A stretch of 31,451 nucleotides of DNA from Polycyclovorans sp046565985 (GCA_046565985.1 JBKHXN010000117.1:1-31451); one strand, 5' to 3'. Positions 1 through 8,834 are shown, counted from the first letter of the stretch. Notes: a model not told the origin generated them from the letters alone. Translations and numbers: made by a program.

Positions 1-366
1 GAGCAGATCCAGCACCGGGTCCACCAGCGCCAGGGTCAGCGCCGTCCAGGCCAGGCCCAGGATCAGCGCCAGGCGCAGCGCCGCGTTGAGCACCCCGCCG
101 ATCTCCGCGAGCGGACGCCCCGCGCCCCAGCGCTGCGCCACGATCGGCGATACCGCCATGAACAGGCCCATGAACAGCACGAAGAGCATGAAGAACACGT
201 TGGCGCCCACCGCCACGGCGGCCAGGGCGGTGGCGCTGAAGCGGCCGGCAAACAGGGTGTCCACCGTGCCCATGCTGGCAAACGACAGCTGGGCCGCGAT
301 GATCGGCCAGGCCAGACGCAGGTTGATGCGGATCTCGTCGCGCACCGTGGGGGGCAGCAGGGGCAT
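1..366 (-). CDS. MATE-family efflux transporter, N-terminal part (cut by window edge)
   Basis: The minus-strand frame opens with ATG at 366 and stays open for 122 codons to the window edge, so only the N-terminal third of the protein is present. The translation begins MPLLPPTVRDEIRINLRLAW and continues with AWPIIAAQLSFASMGTVDTL, FAGRFSATALAAVAVGANVF and FMGLFMAVSPIVAQRWGAG. This matches the first helices of NorM/MdtK-type MATE exporters, including the helix 1 pattern with the 'MGTVDTLFAGRFS' turn and the charged loop after helix 2 ('QRWGAGR'). These inner-membrane antiporters use sodium or protons to export cationic drugs and metabolites. The gene is divergent from the cyclase fusion, with 108 nt between the starts. 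The substrate cannot be told from the sequence. Confidence 0.9.
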   Translation of the reverse strand, partial: MPLLPPTVRDEIRINLRLAWPIIAAQLSFASMGTVDTLFAGRFSATALAAVAVGANVFFMLFVLFMGLFMAVSPIVAQRWGAGRPLAEIGGVLNAALRLALILGLAWTALTLALVDPVLDLL

Positions 367-474
367 GGCTGGACAGACGGACTGAAGGCAGGCACGTATT
401 GTGCGGTGGATCGGTCCGCACGTGGCGGCCAACTTGAGTAGGATGCCCGCTCGCCCCCGAAAAGGATCAGCCGG

Positions 475-1830
475 ATGCGGCCGGAGACGTTTTACGCCAC
501 CGTGGGACAGGATCGTGTGGCCTACCAGACGGTGGGCAGCGGCGAGCACGACATCGTCTTCACGCTGGGGCTGTGGACGCATCTCGACGGTCCCTGGGAG
601 GATCCCAGCTGGTCGCGGTTCTTCCGCAAGCTGGCGAGCTACGGGCGGCTGATCTGCTTCGACCGCCGCGGCTCCGGCCTCTCCGATCCACGCCCGCAGG
701 ACGGCCAGGACGTGGTGGCCCACTGGGGGGAAGATCTGCTCGCCGTGCTGCGCGCCACGCAGGCGCGGCCGGTGACACTGATCGGCAGCGTGGACGCCGG
801 TCTGCTGGCCCTGCCCTTCATCGTCGCGCACCCGCAGCTCTGCGAGCGCCTGGTACTGATCAACTCCACCGCCCGCCTGCTGGCCGACAAGGACTACCCG
901 GTGGGCCTGCCGCTCAAGGCCGCGGAGAAATTCACCGAACAGGTGCGCAGCGGCTGGGGCACCGAACGCTGGGCCGGGGCGCTGATCCCGAGCCGCGCCG
1001 GCGACGAGAACTTCTGCCGCTGGTTTGCCCGCTGGTGCCGCTCCACCGCCAATCCGCGCGGCGTGGTCGAGAACCTGCAGGCGGTGATGAGCCTGGACGC
1101 GCGCGACTGCCTGGCGCAGGTGCAGATTCCCGCCCTGCTGCTGGCGCGCCCCAAGTACCCGCTGACGCCTTCCGGACACAGCGAGTACATGGCCGCGCGG
1201 CTGCCCAAGGGGCAGTTCATCGAGATCGCCGGCACCGACGCGCTGCCGTTCTGGGAAGGCGCGGACGAGATCCTCGACCATATCGAGCACTTCATCACCG
1301 GCAGCCGCCGCGGCCAGGAGCCGCAGCGTTCACTGCACACCATGCTGTTCACCGACATCGTCGGCTCCACCCGCCAGGCGGCCCGGCTGGGCGATACCGC
1401 CTGGCGCGAACGGCTGGACCAGCACGACGGCATCATCCAGCAGCAGGTCGGGCTGTACCGCGGGCGCTTCGTGGAATCCGCCGGCGACGGCACGCTCACG
1501 GTGTTCGACAACCCGCGCGCGGCGATCGAGTGCGCCCACGCGCTGCACGCCGCACTGGCCCCGCTCAAGCTCAAGATCCGCGCCGGGCTGCACTTTGGCG
1601 AAGTGGAGCTGCGCGAGGACGGCCGCGTCGGCGGGCTCGCCATTCACATCGGCGCGCGGGTGCTGGCGCTGGCCAAGCCCGGCGAGGTACTGGTGTCGCG
1701 CACGCTGCGCGACATCCTCATCGGCTCGCCTTACGAGTTCAAGGAGCGCGGCATCCACGTGCTCGACGGCGTGCCCAGCAAGTGGCCGCTGTACAGCGCG
1801 CGCCGGCCGCGCAAGGGGCTATTCAGCTGA
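475..1830 (+). CDS. Alpha/beta-hydrolase fused to a class III adenylate/guanylate cyclase domain
   Basis: This 451-residue protein has an alpha/beta-hydrolase domain (about 1-275) followed by a class III cyclase domain (about 285-445), the same order as mycobacterial LipJ (Rv1900c). An AAAGGAT ribosome site lies 7 nt before the ATG. There is no signal peptide or membrane segment, so it should be cytosolic. In the hydrolase part the nucleophile elbow reads IGSVDAG (103-109), with Asp107 where Ser is usual. The segment GTDALPF (253-259) has Ala256 where related proteins, as I recall them, carry the His of a 'DHxPF' motif. In the cyclase both metal-binding aspartates are present: FTDIVGST (Asp294) and SAGDG (Asp338). 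The purine-reading residues look changed: Glu334 replaces the usual Lys, and Arg384 stands where Asp is usual. IHIGAR (390-395) keeps the Arg and has His for Asn, which is common in this subgroup. It may therefore use GTP, or act mainly as a sensor. The last 12 nt overlap the convergent putA end. Confidence 0.88.
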   Translation: MRPETFYATVGQDRVAYQTVGSGEHDIVFTLGLWTHLDGPWEDPSWSRFFRKLASYGRLICFDRRGSGLSDPRPQDGQDVVAHWGEDLLAVLRATQARPVTLIGSVDAGLLALPFIVAHPQLCERLVLINSTARLLADKDYPVGLPLKAAEKFTEQVRSGWGTERWAGALIPSRAGDENFCRWFARWCRSTANPRGVVENLQAVMSLDARDCLAQVQIPALLLARPKYPLTPSGHSEYMAARLPKGQFIEIAGTDALPFWEGADEILDHIEHFITGSRRGQEPQRSLHTMLFTDIVGSTRQAARLGDTAWRERLDQHDGIIQQQVGLYRGRFVESAGDGTLTVFDNPRAAIECAHALHAALAPLKLKIRAGLHFGEVELREDGRVGGLAIHIGARVLALAKPGEVLVSRTLRDILIGSPYEFKERGIHVLDGVPSKWPLYSARRPRKGLFS

Positions 1831-4800
1831 GTCGCCCTGCGCCAGCAGGCGCGCGTTGCCGCCCACCGCGGCGGTGTTGACGGTGAGCGTGCGCTCGGTG
1901 ACGAAGCGCAGCAGATAGTGCGGCCCGCCGGCCTTGGGGCCGGTGCCGGAAAGCCCTTCGCCGCCAAACGGCTGGCTGCCCACCACCGCGCCGGTCATGC
2001 CGCGGTTGATGTAGCAGTTGCCGGCGCGCGCCAGCCGCTGCACGGTACGCCAGGTCCGCTCGATGCGCGTATGCACGCCCAGGGTCAGGCCGTAGCCGGT
2101 GGCGTTGATCTGCTCCACCAGCGCTTCCAGCCCGCGCGCCGGGTAGCGCAGCACGTGCAGGAAAGGGCCGAAGTACTCGCCGTCGAGCTGGGACAGGCCC
2201 GTGAGTTCCACCGCGCGTGGCGCAAAGTAGCTGCCGTGGGCGCAGTCCGGCGGCAATTCCAGCGTGCAGACCGGCCGGGCGCTGCGCGCCATGTCCTCGG
2301 CGTGCTGGTTCAGGCGCGCCAGCGCCGCGTCGTCGATCACCGGCCCCACGTCGGTGGACAGCCGCCCGGGATCGCCGATCCGCAGTTCGCGCATCGCGCC
2401 CTGCAGCAGATGGAGGCTGCGCTCGGCGATCTCCTCCTGCAGGCACAGCACCCGCAGCGCCGAGCAGCGCTGACCGGCGGAATGGAAGGCGGAGTGCAGC
2501 ACATCCTTGACCACCTGCTCGGGCAGCGCCGAGGAATCCACGATCATCGCGTTCTGGCCGCCGGTCTCGGCGATCAGCACCGCGATCGGTCCCGGGCGCG
2601 CTGCCAGGCTGCGGTTGATGGCCTGGGCCACCTCGAAAGAACCGGTGAAGGCCACGCCCGCCACCGCCGGATGCGCGGTCAGCGCCGCGCCCAGCGTGCC
2701 GTCGCCGAGCACGCACTGCAGCGCGTCGGCGGGAATGCCGGCGGCGTGCAGCAGGCGCACCATCGCCACCGCCACCAGCGGCGTCTGCTCGGCCGGCTTG
2801 GCGACCACGGCATTGCCGGCGGCGAGCGCGGCGGCGAGCTGGCCGGTGAAGATCGCCAGCGGGAAATTCCACGGCGAGATGCAGACGAACACCCCGCGGC
2901 CGTGCATCTGCAGTTCGTTGTGCTCGCCGGTCACGCCCGGCAGAACCTCGGGCTGGCGCAGCAGGCGCCGCGCCTGGGCGGCGTAGTAGCGCAGGAAGTC
3001 CACGGTCTCGCGCAGTTCCGCCAGCGCATCCGGCAGGGTCTTGCCGGCCTCGCGAACCAGCAGGTGCAGGAACTCGGCGCTGCGCGCCTCCAGGGCCTCG
3101 GCGGCCCGCTCCAGCGGGGCCACGCGGGCCTCCACCGGGAGGCGGCTCCAGTGGCCAAAACCGAGCGCCGCGGCGGCCATGACCGGCTCCGCCTGTGCGG
3201 GCGGCAGGGCCGCCCACTCGCCCACCACGCGGCGCCGGTCGGCGGGATCGCAGAGCGGCTGCCAGACGCCGTCCGGGGCTTCGCGCCCGGCCAGCAGCGA
3301 GCGCGCCCGCGGCGGGCGGGCAACACCGCCCAGGGCAGCGGCGAGCCCGTCGAGCACGCTCTCGTCCGCCAGGTTGAGGCCGGCGGAATTGCGGCGCTGG
3401 CTGCCAAACAGCGCCGCGGGCAGCGGCAGTGCAGGGCTGGGGATCACCGTCAGGCTGCGGACTTCCGCCACCGGATCGCGCACCAGCTGCTCGGCCGGCA
3501 CCTGCTCGTCAAAGATGCGGTTGACGAAACTGGTATTGGCGCCGTTCTCCAGCAGGCGGCGCACCAGATAGGGCAGCAGATCCTCGTGCGAGCCCACCGG
3601 AGCATAGACGCGGCAGGGCACCGGCAGGTCTTCGCGCACGCACTCGTAGAGCGCCTCGCCCATGCCGTGCAGGCGCTGGAACTCGTAGCCCTCGGCATCG
3701 CCGGCGTAGGCGCGTACGGCGGCGACGGTCTGCGCGTTGTGGGTGGCGAGCATGGGGTAGAACACCTCGCGCGCGGCGAGCAGCTTGCGGGCGCAGGCGA
3801 GGTAGGAGACATCGGTATTGGGCTTGCGGGTGAACACCGGATAGCCGGGCAGACCCTGCTCCTGGGCGCGCTTGATCTCGGTATCCCAGTAGGCGCCCTT
3901 GACCAGTCTCACCGCGAGCCGCCGCCCGGTGCCACGGGCCAGCGGCTCCAGCCAGTCGATGACCGCCAGCGCACGCTTCTGGAAGGCCTGCACCGCCAGG
4001 CCGAAGCCGTCCCAGCCGTCCAGCGCCGGGTTGCGGTACACCGCCTCGATCACATCCAGCGACAGTTCCAGGCGGTCGGCTTCCTCGGCGTCCACGGTGA
4101 GGCCGATCTGCGCCTCGCGCGCCGCCTGTGCCAGCGCCAGCAGGCGCGGCACCAGTTCATCGAGTACGCGGCCGCGCTGTGCGTGCTCGTAGCGCGGGTG
4201 CAGGGCGGAGAGCTTGATCGAGATGCCGGGCCGCGCCATGACCGGCAGGCCGTTCGCCGCGCCCGCATCGCGACCGATGGCGAGGATCGCCTCGTGATAG
4301 GCGCGCTGGTAGCGCTCGGCGTCGGCGGCGGTGAGTGCCGCCTCGCCGAGCATGTCGTAGGAATGGCGCCAGACCCGCTGGTCCCGCGAGCGCGCATGGC
4401 GCAGCGCCTCGCCGATATGGCGGCCCATGACGAACTGATGCCCCATGAGCTTCATGGCCTGACGGATGGCCAGACGGATCACCGGCTCCGAGGACTGGCC
4501 GACCAGCCGGTTGAGCGCCGCGCGCACGTTGCCGTGGGTTTCCGGCGGCACGCGCACGATGCGCCCGGTGAGCATCAGCCCCCAGGTGGAGGCGTTGACG
4601 AACAGTGAATCCGACTGGCCCAGATGCTGCTCCCAGTCGGCCGCGGAGAGCTTGTCGGCGATCAGCTTCTCGGCGGTGGCGGTATCGGGTATGCGCAGCA
4701 GGGCCTCGGCCAGGCACATCAGCAGCACGCCCTCCTCGGATGACAGGTCGTACTCGCGCATGAAGGCGTCCAGCGGCGACTGCTCGGCACGGCCTTCGCG

Positions 4801-4998
4801 GACCCGCCGGACCCAGACCGCCGCCTGGCGGCCGACGGCGGCGGCGCGCGCCTCGGGCAGTTCGGCCAGCGCCAGCAGGCGCTGCACCTGCGCGGTCTCG
4901 TCGCACAGCCAGTCGCGCGTGATGGCGGCGCGCAGCGGCTCGCGCGCGGGGGGCGGGGTGTCGAAGATGAAGCCGGGCTGTGCGGTGGGCGCGTGCAT
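1819..4998 (-). CDS. putA: Bifunctional proline dehydrogenase / L-glutamate gamma-semialdehyde dehydrogenase
   Basis: PutA oxidises proline to glutamate in two steps, with FAD in the first domain (electrons to quinone at the inner membrane) and NAD in the second. The preferred start is the ATG at 4998, which gives 1059 residues and has AAGGAT about 6 nt upstream; the frame is open to an upstream ATG at 5055 without a better site. The proline dehydrogenase barrel shows SIKLSALHPRYE (near 260), VKGAYWDTEIK (near 365) and YEFQRLHGMG. The aldehyde dehydrogenase half shows the general base in IAETGGQNA (near 808) and the nucleophilic Cys in AGQRCSALR (near 844). The N-terminus lacks the ribbon-helix-helix DNA-binding domain of E. 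coli PutA, and the protein ends just after AAVGGNARLL. It is therefore a compact, non-repressor 'type A' enzyme. No putP transporter is adjacent. The 3' end overlaps the cyclase gene by 12 nt on the opposite strand. Confidence 0.97.
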   Translation of the reverse strand: MHAPTAQPGFIFDTPPPAREPLRAAITRDWLCDETAQVQRLLALAELPEARAAAVGRQAAVWVRRVREGRAEQSPLDAFMREYDLSSEEGVLLMCLAEALLRIPDTATAEKLIADKLSAADWEQHLGQSDSLFVNASTWGLMLTGRIVRVPPETHGNVRAALNRLVGQSSEPVIRLAIRQAMKLMGHQFVMGRHIGEALRHARSRDQRVWRHSYDMLGEAALTAADAERYQRAYHEAILAIGRDAGAANGLPVMARPGISIKLSALHPRYEHAQRGRVLDELVPRLLALAQAAREAQIGLTVDAEEADRLELSLDVIEAVYRNPALDGWDGFGLAVQAFQKRALAVIDWLEPLARGTGRRLAVRLVKGAYWDTEIKRAQEQGLPGYPVFTRKPNTDVSYLACARKLLAAREVFYPMLATHNAQTVAAVRAYAGDAEGYEFQRLHGMGEALYECVREDLPVPCRVYAPVGSHEDLLPYLVRRLLENGANTSFVNRIFDEQVPAEQLVRDPVAEVRSLTVIPSPALPLPAALFGSQRRNSAGLNLADESVLDGLAAALGGVARPPRARSLLAGREAPDGVWQPLCDPADRRRVVGEWAALPPAQAEPVMAAAALGFGHWSRLPVEARVAPLERAAEALEARSAEFLHLLVREAGKTLPDALAELRETVDFLRYYAAQARRLLRQPEVLPGVTGEHNELQMHGRGVFVCISPWNFPLAIFTGQLAAALAAGNAVVAKPAEQTPLVAVAMVRLLHAAGIPADALQCVLGDGTLGAALTAHPAVAGVAFTGSFEVAQAINRSLAARPGPIAVLIAETGGQNAMIVDSSALPEQVVKDVLHSAFHSAGQRCSALRVLCLQEEIAERSLHLLQGAMRELRIGDPGRLSTDVGPVIDDAALARLNQHAEDMARSARPVCTLELPPDCAHGSYFAPRAVELTGLSQLDGEYFGPFLHVLRYPARGLEALVEQINATGYGLTLGVHTRIERTWRTVQRLARAGNCYINRGMTGAVVGSQPFGGEGLSGTGPKAGGPHYLLRFVTERTLTVNTAAVGGNARLLAQGDSAE

Positions 4999-5062
4999 GC
5001 GCGATCCTTCGGATGAGCGTACGCCATTGTCCGCCCGGGCCGAAAAGCCTGACAATCAGGGA

Positions 5063-5410
5063 ATGTACTCTGTTACCCCCAACAGCGGCCCGGCCGGCGA
5101 GGCCCTGATGGTCTTCATCAGCTGCCCCGACACACACGCCGAAGCCCTGGCGCAGCAGCTGGTGGAAAGCCGGCTGGCGGCCTGCGTGAACCTGGTGGCG
5201 GGGGCGCGTTCGGTGTACCTCTGGCGCGGCGCGGTGGAGACCGCGGCCGAAACCCTGCTGATCGCCAAGACCGACGCCACGCACTTCGAAGCCCTGCGCG
5301 GCGCCGTGCTCGCGGCGCATCCATACGAACTTCCCGAGATCGTCGCGGTCAGCATCAGCCAGGGCCATGCGGCCTATCTGGACTGGATCCGCGACAGCCT
5401 GAACCCATGA
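5063..5410 (+). CDS. cutA: CutA1 divalent-cation tolerance family protein
   Basis: The 115-residue product carries the CutA1 core: VFISCPDTHAEALAQQLVES, RLAACVNLV, a 'SVYLWRG' strand, ETLLIAKT, HPYELPEIVAV and a C-terminal AYLDWI. CutA1 proteins are small ferredoxin-like trimers in the cytosol, linked genetically to copper and other divalent-metal tolerance; their biochemical role is still unsettled. The chosen ATG at 5063 gives an N-terminal lead similar in length to E. coli CutA, but AGGGA lies almost against it. An in-frame ATG at 5108 (100 residues, starting MVFISCPD) has a better spaced GCGAGG and is a real alternative. The stop overlaps the next start as ATGA (5407-5410), so it is probably translationally coupled to the DsbD-alpha gene. 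It is divergent from putA across 64 nt. Confidence 0.93.
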   Translation: MYSVTPNSGPAGEALMVFISCPDTHAEALAQQLVESRLAACVNLVAGARSVYLWRGAVETAAETLLIAKTDATHFEALRGAVLAAHPYELPEIVAVSISQGHAAYLDWIRDSLNP

Positions 5411-5817
5411 GAACCCTGCTCCTGACCACCTGCCTGTGGCTGGCCACACCGGCTCTGGCCGGCCCCTGGGACCGCGGCGCGCCCGCGCTGTTGCCGGTGG
5501 ATCAGGCCTTCATCCTCGAACCCGTCACCTGGCAGGCGGGCGAGCTGCGCCTGGAATGGCGCATCGCGCCGGGTTACTACCTGTACCGCCACCGCATGGC
5601 GCTGGAACTGCCCGGCGTGAGCCTGCAGCTGCCGGCCGGCCTGGCGCACGCCGACGAGCACTTTGGCGAGGTGCGCATCTACCGCGACCACGTCCGGGCC
5701 AGCGCCGCCCTGGCGCAGCCGCCGGCCCAGATCGGCGTCAGCTATCAGGGCTGCGCCGACGCTGGCGTCTGCTACCCGGTACAGACACGCCGGGTGGCCG
5801 TGGAGCGGCTGCCATGA
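5407..5817 (+). CDS. Stand-alone DsbD N-terminal (alpha) domain, periplasmic
   Basis: The 136-residue protein starts with a signal peptide (MRTLLLTTCLWLATPALA, cleavage likely before GPW). It then matches the immunoglobulin-like N-terminal domain of DsbD: DQAFILEP, LRLEWRIAPGYYLYRHRM and YQGCADAGVCYP. The two redox cysteines are at 116 and 122, with the same six-residue spacing as Cys103/Cys109 of E. coli DsbD-alpha, which hands electrons to DsbC, DsbG and CcmG. In E. coli this domain continues into eight membrane helices and a thioredoxin domain. Here the frame stops (TGA 5815-5817) directly after the alpha domain and no membrane segment follows. The stop overlaps the next ATG (ATGA, 5814-5817), which begins a TlpA-like thioredoxin. 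Inference: it shuttles electrons between a membrane reductase encoded elsewhere (CcdA/ScsB type) and periplasmic thioredoxins, or is a reduced remnant of DsbD. Confidence 0.88.
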   Translation: MRTLLLTTCLWLATPALAGPWDRGAPALLPVDQAFILEPVTWQAGELRLEWRIAPGYYLYRHRMALELPGVSLQLPAGLAHADEHFGEVRIYRDHVRASAALAQPPAQIGVSYQGCADAGVCYPVQTRRVAVERLP

Positions 5818-6338
5818 TCGGCCGCAGCCTGGGCGTGCTCGCCCTGTGTCTGGCCTCGGGCGTGGCCGGCTTTCTGGCCTACGACGCGCTGCGCGGCGCC
5901 CCGGCGCTGGACGAGCCCGCGCCGGTGGTGCGGCTGACCGGCCTCGACGGCACGCCCCGGCAGATTGCCGACTGGCGCGGCAAGCTGCTGCTGGTGAATT
6001 TCTGGGCCACCTGGTGCACGCCCTGCATCAAGGAGATTCCGGTCCTGGTGAACGCGCAGACGCGCTTTGGCAGCCGCGGCCTGCAGGTGATCGGCCCGGC
6101 GATGGACGATCCGCAGGCGGTGCGCGTCTGGGTGGAGCGCCTGGGCATGAACTACCCGGTGATGGCCGGCGACACCGAGATCGCCCAGGCCATGAGCCTG
6201 CTCGGCGATACCCTGGGCGCGCTGCCGTTCTCGGTGCTCATCAGTCCCGAGGGGCGGGTGCTGTTCCGCAAGCACGGCGAATTCAGCGAGGCCGAGCTCA
6301 GCGAGCTGCTGCAGCGCCATCTGGCACCGCCAACTTGA
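5814..6338 (+). CDS. TlpA/ResA-family periplasmic thioredoxin-like protein
   Basis: The 174-residue product has an N-terminal hydrophobic segment (about residues 3-25, SLGVLALCLASGVAGFLAY) that is a membrane anchor or uncleaved signal. A thioredoxin fold follows. The active site is FWATWCTPC (Cys68 and Cys71), preceded by GKLLLVNFW, and the cis-proline loop is GALPFSVLI. 'GLQVIGPAMDDP' and 'FRKHGEFSEAELSELL' are typical of TlpA/ResA proteins. Such proteins reduce disulfides in the periplasm, for example in cytochrome c or copper-site maturation. Translation is probably coupled to the DsbD-alpha gene through an ATGA overlap, which suggests the two proteins form one redox relay. The target proteins cannot be told from the window. 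Confidence 0.92.
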   Translation: MIGRSLGVLALCLASGVAGFLAYDALRGAPALDEPAPVVRLTGLDGTPRQIADWRGKLLLVNFWATWCTPCIKEIPVLVNAQTRFGSRGLQVIGPAMDDPQAVRVWVERLGMNYPVMAGDTEIAQAMSLLGDTLGALPFSVLISPEGRVLFRKHGEFSEAELSELLQRHLAPPT

Positions 6339-6362
6339 GCGAAAAAGTAGCGATCTTTCGCT
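6338..6362 (+). terminator. Weak hairpin after the TlpA-like gene
   Basis: AGCGAAA (6338-6344) and TTTCGCT (6356-6362) form a 7-bp stem with an 11-nt loop directly after the TlpA stop codon. No run of T follows immediately, although TTTTTT occurs about 20 nt on. It may partly separate cutA-dsbD-tlpA from aroQ-accBC. Confidence 0.3.
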
Positions 6363-6376
6363 AACTTGCAATTAAC

Positions 6377-6406
6377 TTGTCTTTTTTGTGCGGCATCGGG
6401 CAGAAT
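6377..6406 (+). promoter_or_regulatory. Candidate sigma-70 promoter for aroQ-accB-accC
   Basis: TTGTCT (6377-6382) and CAGAAT (6401-6406) are separated by 18 nt, each matching four of six consensus bases, in the most AT-rich patch of this region. The predicted start of transcription is near 6413, about 23 nt before the aroQ TTG. TAACTTG occurs twice just upstream (6362-6368 and 6373-6379), 11 bp apart, i.e. one helical turn, and could be half-sites for a regulator. Confidence 0.42.
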
Positions 6407-6435
6407 CCGCGCATCCCTGACACGATCTGCCCCGC

Positions 6436-6885
6436 TTGTCCCGACTCCTGCTCATCAACGGCCCCAACCTGAACCTGCTCGGCACCCGCGAGCCGGGCCT
6501 CTACGGGGCTGAGACACTGGAATCCATCGAACAGCAGCTGCAGGCCGAGGCGCGCCGCCTGGGCCATGAACTGGAATGCCTGCAGAGCAACCACGAGGGG
6601 ACCCTGGTGGATCGCATCCAGCAGGCCCGCGGCCAGGTGGATTTCCTGCTGCTCAACCCCGGCGCGTTCACGCACACCAGCGTGGCGCTGCGCGACGCGC
6701 TGCTGGCGGTGGCGATCCCGTTCATCGAGATCCACCTGTCCAACGTGCACGCCCGGGAAGCGTTCCGGCGCCATTCCTATTTTTCCGACATTGCCGTGGG
6801 CCAGATCGTGGGCCTGGGCAGCCTGGGCTACCGCCTGGCCCTGCAGGCCGCGCACGCGCGCCTGGGCCAACCCCACCCGAACTGA
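6436..6885 (+). CDS. aroQ: Type II 3-dehydroquinate dehydratase
   Basis: The enzyme dehydrates 3-dehydroquinate to 3-dehydroshikimate in the shikimate pathway and works as a cytosolic dodecamer. The 149 residues cover the whole family length. LLLINGPNLNLLGTREPGLY holds the catalytic Tyr23 on the flexible loop with Arg18. NPGAFTHTSVALRDAL binds substrate, and IEIHLSNVHAREAFRRHSYF carries the catalytic His100 with Arg107/Arg111. The start codon is TTG at 6436, chosen because the conserved N-terminus (xRLLLINGPN) begins there and no ATG lies nearby. No clear Shine-Dalgarno sequence precedes it, so translation may be modest. It leads the common proteobacterial order aroQ-accB-accC, with 20 nt to accB. 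Confidence 0.97.
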   Translation: MSRLLLINGPNLNLLGTREPGLYGAETLESIEQQLQAEARRLGHELECLQSNHEGTLVDRIQQARGQVDFLLLNPGAFTHTSVALRDALLAVAIPFIEIHLSNVHAREAFRRHSYFSDIAVGQIVGLGSLGYRLALQAAHARLGQPHPN

Positions 6886-6905
6886 CAAATTAAAGAGGCA
6901 TCCCC

Positions 6906-7367
6906 ATGGATCTGCGCAAGATCAAGACCCTGATTGATCTCGTTGAACAGTCCGGCATTTCCGAGCTGGAGGTCAAGGAAGGCGAGGAGTCGGTCCGCAT
7001 CAGCCGCTACTCGCCGCCGGCCAGCGCGCCGGTGGCCGTGGCGCCGCCCCCTGCCGCGCTCCCGGCGCCCGCCGCCCCGGCACCGGCTGCCGCCCCCGCG
7101 CCCGCCGCCCCGGCCGCACCCGCGGCCGAGACCCGCCACGTGCTGCGCGCGCCGATGGTGGGCACCTTCTACCGCTCGCCCTCGCCGGGCGCCAAGCCGT
7201 ATGTGGAGGTGGGCCAGACGGTCAAGGTGGGCCAGACCCTGTGCATCATCGAGGCGATGAAGATGCTCAACCAGATCGAGTCGGACAAGGCGGGCGTGAT
7301 CGCCGAGATCGTGGCCGAGAACGAGAAGCCGGTGGAGTTTGACCAGCCGCTGTTCATCATTGAGTAG
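6906..7367 (+). CDS. accB: Biotin carboxyl carrier protein of acetyl-CoA carboxylase
   Basis: AccB carries the biotin that AccC carboxylates and that the AccAD transferase then uses to make malonyl-CoA for fatty acid synthesis. The 153-residue protein has the usual N-terminal helix (MDLRKIKTLIDLVEQSGISE), a long Pro/Ala linker (about residues 38-77) and a C-terminal biotinyl domain. That domain starts near APMVGTFYRSPSPGAKPYVE and contains EAMKMLNQIESD, with the biotinylated Lys119. AAAGAGG lies 7 nt before the ATG. accC follows after 6 nt, so the two are co-transcribed, as is usual. Confidence 0.98.
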   Translation: MDLRKIKTLIDLVEQSGISELEVKEGEESVRISRYSPPASAPVAVAPPPAALPAPAAPAPAAAPAPAAPAAPAAETRHVLRAPMVGTFYRSPSPGAKPYVEVGQTVKVGQTLCIIEAMKMLNQIESDKAGVIAEIVAENEKPVEFDQPLFIIE

Positions 7368-7373
7368 CCCTCG

Positions 7374-8738
<1,365 letters not shown>

Positions 8739-8789
8739 TCGTTCGGCCGCGACCGGCGGCGCCCACGGGCGGTTTCCGGGCGGCGGGCT

Positions 8790-8834
8790 TTACTGAACCC
8801 GGCAGTTCAGTAATTTTGAAGGCGGTGCTAGACT
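8790..8834 (+). promoter_or_regulatory. Perfect 9-bp palindrome overlapping a candidate extended -10 promoter for rhodanese-tolC
   Basis: TTACTGAAC (8790-8798) and GTTCAGTAA (8805-8813) are exact inverted repeats around the 6-nt centre CCGGCA. Downstream, TGC-TAGACT (8826-8834) resembles an extended -10 element. With a 17-nt spacer, the -35 position (8806-8811, TTCAGT) falls inside the right arm. The geometry suits a dimeric repressor (TetR- or MarR-like) controlling the rhodanese-tolC genes. Because TTTTG follows the right arm, the same structure could also serve as a weak accC terminator. No regulator gene is adjacent and I do not recognise the exact operator. Confidence 0.5.

Noticed and set aside
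1918..4608. A long plus-strand open frame of almost 900 codons opposite putA
   Set aside because: It is antisense to well-conserved PutA codons and its translation is a low-complexity Gln/His/Arg/Gly mix. Such frames are expected in GC-rich genes. Similar antisense frames at 6828-8693, 8650-10038, 16191-17843, 24622-26982 and 28180-31188 were rejected for the same reason.
4998..5055. An upstream ATG at 5055 extending putA by 19 residues
   Set aside because: The ATG at 4998 has a well placed AAGGAT. The extra residues are not PutA-like and would crowd the divergent cutA leader.
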